A DNA stretch of 64,000 bases from Armigeres subalbatus (Eukaryota; Arthropoda; Insecta; Diptera; Culicidae): assembly GCF_024139115.2 (NCBI RefSeq), contig NC_085139.1:4063533-4127532 (forward strand), written 5' to 3'. A program made the position numbers and the translations under genes. Position 1 is the stretch's first letter, and each line of letters opens with the position of its first letter. A model generated the notes under the pieces. The model did no database searches, had not been told where the DNA came from, and saw only the letters and a list, made by a program, of their open reading frames with translations. Positions 57,441 to 64,000 of this stretch are shown here, piece by piece.

Positions 57441-58660
57441 CCCTCTCACAGCGTTCACCTCAATCAGTGGGCGTTAGGGTGAGGCCCCCTCTCCTCCATC
57501 GTCCATTTTCACCACCTTCTCACCGCAAACTCAAGAACCCACTCCTACACGCGACATTTCCTAGTGTGTTATTTTCCTCCCAAGTCACTCCCGAGAGTCA
57601 CTCATTCACTCACTCACACCATCTCAAAATAAAAAGTCATCTTTATCGATTATTGACTTACTCTGTTTCCCCCTTTCGCGTCACCCACTTCGATGACTGC
57701 GATGACGATGATGATGCGGTTGTGTTCGCTCGCGTGTATGGGCCATACAGTATGGCTTGGGTCGGGGCTTGGGCCAGCAAGTGGGGCACCACCGTCATCA
57801 ACGTCGCTGCTGTCCGCCGCCCGCCCTGCTGCAACAGCTCTGCGTTCAAGTTCAAGTTCAAAAATGAATGTTTCTTTCGTTGGATTCTTGTTGCTCGTTT
57901 TTTTGGTCTTCGCTGCCAGCACGACGCTCTCGCATGTGTGTTTGTTGTTGTTTTCGTTCGTTGCTCGCGATTTTCGGTCGTGGCATGCGAAGTTCAAGGT
58001 GCTTTCTCCGCTTTTTTCACTGCATCCAGTTCACGTTCTGTTAGTGGGTTGCTTTGCTCGCTTGGATTCGATGGGTGACGTTTTCGCCATTGTGTGTATG
58101 GGAGCATGTTGATCGAGGCAACCCATGGCATGATATCACAGCTGCGCGCTGATTAACGACGATGTTTACTGCGATATGTTTCTGAAAAGGGAAAAGACAA
58201 AGAGAAATTCTAGTTAGGATCGATTTTTGCTCCAGCAAACAAACTTGTTCTAGCAATGAGATTCTGAACCACTTGCACGGCGAGCACTTATATAACACAT
58301 GAGCAAACCAACTAAACCGAACGATACACACCAGCTAACTAGAGCTACTAGCGCATCAGAGCAGTGAGGAATATTCCTACGGGAGCTCGCCGTTGCCACA
58401 TTCGTCGACCGAGCGTTGTACAAAACTAACAGCCGCTCGAAAACGAGAGGAAAAACATTCGCTGCTCTGTCCTGGTTCTGGCTTTGCTGGTTGGGTTCGT
58501 TCGTTTTGTTCGGGGCTCCAGCAGCAGAAAACTGGGGATACCACGGTGAATGAAAAATTGATGTGTTGGTGTCGATCCCTTGCCCCCCCTCACCCCATTT
58601 CCGCGGGGTACACCGGGTGCCTTCCTCCCTGTTGAATTACCCCCGCGTATAGTGTAGGGG
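57441..58660. other. GC-rich unique island
   Basis: About 1.2 kb of higher-GC, CpG-containing, non-repetitive sequence with an ACTC-rich run (57590-57620) and GATGATGATG near 57700. It holds several overlapping open frames on both strands. The best host-gene candidate region in the window, but no domain is recognisable. Confidence 0.3.
57864..58112 (+). CDS. Small ORF with signal-peptide-like start, hypothetical
   Basis: ATG in good insect context (TCAAAAATG) opens an 82-codon frame starting MNVSFVGFLLLVFLVFAAST. This is a short polar start, then a long hydrophobic core and small residues, like a secretory signal or membrane anchor. The same frame is open upstream to 57693 but less plausible there. 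AAG|GTGCTT at about 58000 could be a splice donor, making this a first coding exon. No family is recognised. A chance ORF in GC-rich DNA is a real alternative. Confidence 0.25.
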   Translation: MNVSFVGFLLLVFLVFAASTTLSHVCLLLFSFVARDFRSWHAKFKVLSPLFSLHPVHVLLVGCFARLDSMGDVFAIVCMGAC

Positions 58661-58664
58661 GAGA

Positions 58665-58805
58665 CTATCTGCGGACATCACCTGATGGATGGAGAACAGC
58701 GGCGATGATGGTGATGACAGATGGAATCGCTTCCATTAGTGATCGTCATCACTCGCCTGTTGGCGATGGATGAGATTGATGATGATGATGATGATTATCA
58801 TTCAT
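58665..58805. repeat. GATGAT-rich simple repeat patch
   Basis: GATGATGATGATGATGATTA and nearby GATGG/GATGA words form low-complexity sequence. The poly-His frame on the other strand is an artefact. Confidence 0.75.
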
Positions 58806-59499
58806 TCCACCCACAAGGGGAACCATCAGCGTTACGTACTGAAAAGGAACTATTTTAATTTCTGATTTGTGTCGTCGTTGCGGCTTGTTTGCATCTCGCA
58901 TTGACAATATACTGACAGGTAGGTACATATATACAATCATCAAAGTAGGCTTTGTAATGTGGTTTCAGATGTTGTTTTGTTTCATTTTTTTTTCTTCTGC
59001 AAATTGTCAAGGACAAATTTCCTCTGTGTATATACGCGACGCGATTGGATGTACATCGTAGTAGACCACAGAGAGAAAGAAATCGATTGTTTTACTTTAG
59101 ATGGGGAAACATACACATGACTAGTAGGCTTTGAATGTGGAAACTAACTAAAGCGAGCAAGGTTAGGTAATTCACAGGGGGAATAGATGCTATAGCTGTT
59201 GTGCGAATATTCACGGAATAGGTATTATGAAGATGTTTAAGTAATGAGTTGCCACTTTTCGTTTAGATACGTTTTTTTACGGGAAAGAGGATATTTTTCT
59301 GTATTTCCAATTCTTCCGACTTTGATGCGAACTGAGAACTGAAAATTTCCCAAATATCCAAAGAGAATTCTTCGATGGGACATTTTTCCCCATGAAAACA
59401 TTCTGCGTTTTGCCCAGGATAATGCAATCTTAGGATTTTTATTTTGAACTTTCAAGAGAAATTTATATGAATTTAGAAACATCTGGTAAATTTTGGGCA
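58806..59499. other. Unassigned stretch
   Basis: No gene or bounded repeat was recognised. Confidence 0.4.
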
Positions 59500-59850
59500 A
59501 AGCATGAGCATGAGCATGATGACTGTGCATTTCGTATATGCTACTCCATGATTGACCCGATCAATCGCAATCGCTCAGGGAACCAACGGCTGGAAGCATG
59601 AGATTTGCTCTCCAACCTCAATGTGCACAGTCCGAGAGCTCTTGTATTTCAACTGGTCGAGAACGGCGCTGGCCACATCCCCACGGTTTATCGGCGATGA
59701 GAAGGAATTGATGATACATTGCCCACTGCAAGCCGAGAACACCTCTGCACTCGCCACGCGGAATTTTATTGGAATTCGGGGGTTGGGCTCTATAGCAGAG
59801 GTTCGTCTTGGGAGTGTTGGAAAAGCCAGAAAAAAGTGCTGATACCGATG
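59500..59850 (-). mobile_element. ATGCTC-tailed SINE/LINE 3' end, headless copy
   Basis: On the minus strand it ends in ATGCTC hexamers (59501-59522). It matches the body of the 25374-25775 SINE closely: CCGAGAGCTCTTGTATTTCA, GAACGGCGCTGGCCACATCC, GAAGGAATTGATGATACATT and CACTGCAAGCCGAGAACACC on the plus strand. No tRNA-like head was found at its 5' side near 59850, so it is 5'-truncated. Confidence 0.75.
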
Positions 59851-59984
59851 GACAAACATCATCTGCTGTAATCGACGTTCGCTATTTTACTACTTTTGCG
59901 GATGAACTTGTGAAGTGAAATCATTGCGATCGAGTATCTCCATCAAGCTCCCCATCAACGACTTGATCCTTCCTTTCTCTCTCT

Positions 59985-60113
59985 TCTTCATCCTGATGAT
60001 CTTGAATTCTTTTTTGGAGTGATCAAATCAACACTAGACTGCCTGTCTCTGAAGTCCGAAATAGACGGGCTTTCCAATTGGTGCGCTGATAAAGGAATGG
60101 GTGCTTATCTCAA
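59985..60113 (+). pseudogene. CR1/jockey-type reverse transcriptase scrap
   Basis: One frame reads LHPDDLEFFFGVIKSTLDCL and then SLKSEIDGLSNWCADKGM. This is the segment after the reverse transcriptase catalytic motif (here HPDDL in place of YADDL) up to the WC..N.M pattern. About 43 residues are readable before the frame decays. It lies beyond the 59500-59850 element and may be from the same or another insertion. Confidence 0.65.
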
Positions 60114-61217
60114 GTTCAACACGGTTGCTCTTTCGCCGGAGCTGTGCAACCGATGACGTCAATCAGAGACCTACTTGTGCGCAGTTGTTCCTGGTATCTT
60201 CGAATAAGCAGCTGTTGGTTCCATACGAAATCGTTGAGACGACGGAAGCTATAAAGCTGTTCATTTACGATATCCAGAATAACGTTAATTGCTTTTGGGA
60301 ACTTTCCTCGAAGTTCCCAAAAAAGGACATATTACAAGTTTCATAGCCAAATCAGTGAACGCCTCTCAATGTTCATTGCATTTGTGATTTGTTTGATGTT
60401 GATGTGCCAAAAACTAGAATTAGAGACATAAAATAAACTAGTCTGTACGAAGTATGAATATTGAACAATGTGTTAAAAAAGGAAAGCATCTTATTACTTA
60501 CACACCTCAGTTAAATCATAGGTCTTCTTTAAGCCGTTGTTATTGGTACAATCAGTCCTTATCGGTGTTGGAAAAACTCGAATATTCAATGCTCATGGAT
60601 GACTTAAATAAAGTGCGTGTGAAAACGGGTTTTCCCAACAGATAATTCTTCGCGTAATTGAAAAAAATCGTCTCGATTTGTATTTTAGCGCAATGTCTTT
60701 CTGGCAAATGATGCGATTTGGCACGAAAAACTTGAATTGTTTCCCGTAGAACTGTCAGCCAGTTTGCTCACGCATTACTGCCGTAATCGGGAAGTGTGAC
60801 GTATGTGCCAAAATGCAATATACCCATTTTTCTTTAGAAAGCTTGATGAAGGCTTCTCATTAACACATAAATCTGAAAATGGGGTTTATATGACTTGGTC
60901 AGCAGATGAAGCCAATATGATTAACATTTGATTATAATTTTATCAACATTGGCAGGAATTTCTCTAGACTATCATCCTCAAGATCGGAGTTCCTCTTCTT
61001 AGGTTTCTTGAGGTGGCCCATTCATGCCCAGCCCAATTTAGTGTTTCTCTTGTTGGTTTTTCGGCCACACCAAGCTTCGCTGCAGGTCCAATGAGAGTAG
61101 TTACGGGAACTGTTCGCGTCCTAACAAGCAGAAGGGAAAAAAACAAACTGTCCGTTTGTTCAAATAAAATTCACGCTGAAATTATTTTTTTCGGGAATTT
61201 TGTTAAATTTGTTACTG
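60114..61217. other. Unassigned stretch
   Basis: No gene was recognised. Frames at 60101-60346, 60454-60645 and 61013-61225 lack domains. Confidence 0.4.
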
Positions 61218-61497
61218 TACAGTAGCCGTTCGAGAACTGCAAAAGGTTTACTTTTCAGTTAACGAATGCCGATCGATAACTGCAATGCATTCTAGACGTC
61301 AAACGGTTGTCAATTGACGTCAGATGCAATAAAAGTGCACCCGATGTGCAGCGCAATGCAGCTGTCATTGAGTTTGACATCAGTTTGAAGTTTAGCGGTC
61401 TGATAACTGCAAAACTATTGCAACTATCGAATTGCAGTTTAAAAGCATTGCAGTTAAATTACTTGCAGTTATCGAACGTCTACTGTAGTTTTAAATT
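61218..61497. mobile_element. 276 bp pogo-like MITE
   Basis: The element 61220-61495 starts CAGTAGCCGTTCGAGAACTG, and its other end on the opposite strand starts CAGTAGACGTTCGATAACTG. TA lies outside both ends (61218-61219 and 61496-61497). CAGT termini and a TA target are pogo-like. Subterminal TGCAAT/TTGCAG words are frequent. No ORF. Confidence 0.88.
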
Positions 61498-61669
61498 ATG
61501 GTAATTCGGTACTGTTGTCTTTATTCAGTTTAAAAAAGTTATTCAGAAGTTCATTCAGGGTTTTCCTCACAAATTGTGTCCTAAATTAGGTCGGTGGATG
61601 AAATTAGTTTGGGAATTGCCCTTGAAACCCGTTCACAAAATCCGCTAGGAATTGACAGAAAAGTATATT

Positions 61670-62104
61670 TGAGGGATACCGAATAGCATTCTTTCAAATA
61701 ATATCCAGAAATTCTTTTGAAATTCTTCCAACAACTCCTTCGTGCATTTCAGAAATTACTTCAGTAATTCTTCCAGGAATTCTTTATTGAATTCTTGTAT
61801 GCATTCATTGGTGATATCTTTCAGACATTCCTCCATATTTTTTTCCAAAGGATTTCTTGGAAATGAATACTTTTGAAAATTCTTCTCTGGAATTTTCTCT
61901 GAAAGTTGCTGGATTAATTTAAAAAATCCTGCAATAACTCCTCCAGGAAATCCTTCTGGAATACAAGAACTTACTCGAAGTTTCCTTCAGGAATTGCTAC
62001 GCAAGTTTCGTACATAAATGCCCCCGGAGCATTTGAGCATTTCATCCGGATGATTCTTGAGAAATTCCTCTGGGAGTTCTTTGAGGCATTCCTATGGAAT
62101 TTCC
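61670..62104. repeat. GAATTTCC-type degenerate array
   Basis: CAGAAATTCTTTTGAAATTC, CAGGAATTCTTTATTGAATT and similar words recur. It is split from the next part by the element at 62110-62290. Confidence 0.65.
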
Positions 62105-62109
62105 TTGAG

Positions 62110-62290
62110 GACTGTCTAAGTCTCCAGTGCTCCAAGTCGAGTCAAGTAAGAGCACTGAAGACGACCACACAGTTGTGGTCGAAATACGTATCTGCAAAGA
62201 TATCGAAATAATTGGTGGAATTAAATGAAGAATACTTAACTCGTCTTAGACGGTTGAATACATTCCACCAAAAAGAGCTTAAATTATATT
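62110..62290. mobile_element. Small insertion with GTCTAAG ends
   Basis: The insertion interrupts the purine-rich array. GTCTAAG near 62114 and CTTAGAC near 62246 are inverted, and GACCACACAGTTGTGGTC (62163-62180) is an internal palindrome. The phrase GAGCACTGAAGACGACCACA is one I associate with a dispersed mosquito repeat. The borders are approximate. Confidence 0.45.
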
Positions 62291-62990
62291 TTTTCCATGA
62301 GAAATTTTTCCGGAACTTCTTTGAGGCATTCCTTCGGAAGTTCCTTGAAGAATACTTCCGGGAGTTTCTTGAGGAATTCCCCAGGAAGCCCCTTGATCTA
62401 TGCCTGCTGAAGTTCCTTTAAAAACTCCTCCGGAAGTTTCTTGAGGAGTTCCTCCGGAAGTTCCTTGAGGAATTCCTCTGGAAGTGGAGGAGCTCTTCCG
62501 GAAGTTCTTGGAGGAGTTCTATCGGAAGTTCTTCACTGAAACCCTCAAGAAATCTCCCCGGAAGTTTCTTCACGAGTTTCACCGGAAGCTAACACAAATT
62601 CATACAGAAGTTGCTCCAGGAAGCAGGAAGATTTTCGAAGAAAGTCCTAGAGGAATTAATGGAGAAGTTCCTTCCGGAGGAGTTGCTGGAGGAAATACTG
62701 GAGGAACCTCCGGAAGAATTTCTGGAGGAACTTCCTGAGGAATTACTTGAGGAACTCTCGAATGAAAGCCTGAAGGAACTTCCAAAGGAATTTCGGCAGG
62801 AAATCATCTAGAAACCTTCAGAGGAATCCTTCAAGGTACTTCCGGAGGAATTCCTCAAGGAACTTTCGGAGGATTTCCTCAAGGTACATGTAAGAATGAA
62901 ACTTGCGGGAGAATTTTTGAAGGAAACTTCAAGTAAATTCCTGAAGGAAACGATGTTAAGTTTTCCACGTTGGACTATTGAAAGATTATG
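62291..62990. repeat. GAGGAATTCCTCCGGAAGTTCC array
   Basis: A degenerate array of the same family as 1240-2192, here with GAGGAATTCCTCCGGAAG and its complement-like variants. Orientation changes near 62590. Open frames are Glu/Leu/Lys-rich artefacts. Confidence 0.75.
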
Positions 62991-63320
62991 AATTTCAGAA
63001 GGAAATCCACGCATTAAGGTAGCATTAAGGTCGGGAATTTGGCCCGCGGATTTTTACATATATTTTCTGGATTTGGGAACGATAATTCAAAATCCTGGCC
63101 CATTTAAAATGCAAGGGGTTCAAAAACCGGCAGGTGCGAGGAAAAAATAGCGAATCCTGGAGAATTTTTATCATATATTCTGAGTGTTTTTTCCGGAAAA
63201 AAAACTTTTACAGAAATAGTAATTGGACTATAAATATGATTTATTAGATGAATTCTTGTAAAAAATTTCTTGGTAAAAAAAATGTGCACAGAATTATAGA
63301 ATTCTAGTCAAACCTGTCCG
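62991..63320. other. Unassigned stretch
   Basis: No gene was recognised. Confidence 0.4.
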
Positions 63321-63324
63321 ATCT

Positions 63325-64000
63325 TGCTCGGGTTGTTTTGCCTTTCTCGTATACAAAGTATACGTAAAGGCTCACGCTATGTTTAAAGGCAACTATTATG
63401 CAAAGTGAATGCACCTCGGATGTTAAGCCGTTAGATCATAGTTTTTGACCTCTAGTTTAAGGATCTGTGTCGATTGAAATATTTCATCGGTGAAAATTTG
63501 ACTTTTTTACCATTTAAGGGGATAATTTTAACCTAAAAATCTATTCTGATTTTTTAAATTTTTTTGAAGTAAGTTATACAAAATCCAGGCACTACATTTT
63601 TTTCCTGACGCTTCAAGGAAAATTTTCATATAAAAACAATTTTCATATGATGAAAGTGGCAGAAGTTATACTAAAAATACTATTGACACCGAACATACAT
63701 TTCATTTTTCGATAGCGAATTCTTGTGTAACTGCATATCTCATACCTGTCTATTAAAAAACCAGCAACCCTGCACCGTCCACTTGTTACCATAGAAACAG
63801 AATTTAACACTGAACAGGTCAATAAAGATGCTCGATTATATTTCAATTGTGTTCATAATCATCTTCTGGAAGGAGGAGACTATGACACAATTTTAGAGAA
63901 AACCCCTCCTCCAGCGCTACGTTAGCTGGTGGGATTGGTCTACCAAATTTTCGGCCCTGTAGCAAAAAACCATCAAGACAAATCTGAAGTCTGGATATCA
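63325..64000 (-). mobile_element. Isolated end of the GCCTTTCTCGT composite family
   Basis: GCCTTTCTCGTATACAAAGT with ATACGTAAAGGC (63339-63370) is the palindromic right end seen at 22392-22426, in the opposite orientation. Sequence to its right is AT-rich and includes AAAGGCTCACGCTATG. The element may continue beyond the window. No satellite monomers are seen here. Confidence 0.5.

Noticed and set aside
57377..58078. 233-codon plus-strand ORF as a gene
   Set aside because: It runs through an ACTC-rich, low-complexity and GC-rich stretch with several overlapping frames and shows no domain. Only the smaller frame with a signal-like start is kept as a weak candidate.
1..64000. CRISPR arrays, bacterial operons or ribosome binding sites
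   Set aside because: The sequence is eukaryotic (SINEs, LINEs, splice-like signals, MITEs). Tandem repeats here have no unique spacers of constant length.
1..64000. Endogenous copies of RNA viruses, common in Aedes genomes
   Set aside because: No frame showed recognisable flavivirus or rhabdovirus protein motifs. The only retroelement-type proteins are LINE and BEL/Pao.

Overview
This window looks like transposon-dense, non-coding DNA from a culicine mosquito, most likely Aedes. The evidence is an RTE-clade LINE of JAM1 type, a Feilai-type tRNA-derived SINE with a GAA tail, a BEL/Pao gag fragment, dispersed arrays of a TTTGGCCGAAA-like repeat, and many small terminal-inverted-repeat elements in AT-rich sequence. 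I found no intact host gene. The sequence could be a large intron or an intergenic region. Short unique islands of higher GC (near 15.0-15.6, 27.7-29.3, 34.4-34.8, 47.1-48.3 and 57.4-58.6 kb) are the only places where host exons or regulatory DNA seem plausible.

Layout. 0-9.4 kb: a pogo-like MITE, a foldback, a purine-biased degenerate array split by a 1.17 kb hAT-like element with a perfect 8 bp target duplication, a nearly complete 3.3 kb RTE/JAM1-like LINE, and an internally deleted LINE. 9.4-19.6 kb: unique AT-rich DNA with several MITEs. 19.6-22.4 kb: a composite element with an about 165 bp satellite in a two-monomer higher-order pattern, a Feilai SINE inserted in one monomer, and a 41-unit CA microsatellite. 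22.5-26.5 kb: a Harbinger-like palindrome, a 307 bp near-perfect palindrome, two hAT-like elements and a tRNA(Met)-headed SINE. 29.8-34.0 kb: about 3.7 kb of a 23 bp minisatellite that is open in all three forward frames, running directly into an 11 bp AGCT-rich satellite. 36-45 kb: more MITEs, two copies of a non-coding 8-bp-TSD element, and a BEL/Pao gag-protease remnant with LTR-like direct repeats. 49.5-56.7 kb: a pogo-like MITE, a broken spliced transposase-like gene, a GTACCCGGC-type repeat, a head-to-head tRNA-like palindrome, a gutted RTE-like LINE and a CR1-like LINE fragment. 57.4-64 kb: a unique GC-rich island with a small signal-peptide-like ORF, a second SINE-tail copy, a pogo-like MITE, and further degenerate GAATTTCC-type sequence.

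The window shows nesting and mobilisation rather than a pathway. Target duplications allow many insertions to be placed exactly. SINEs appear to borrow LINE 3' ends, and satellites sit inside terminal-repeat-bounded elements. The long open reading frame at 29.8-33.4 kb follows from repeat arithmetic and should not be annotated as a protein.
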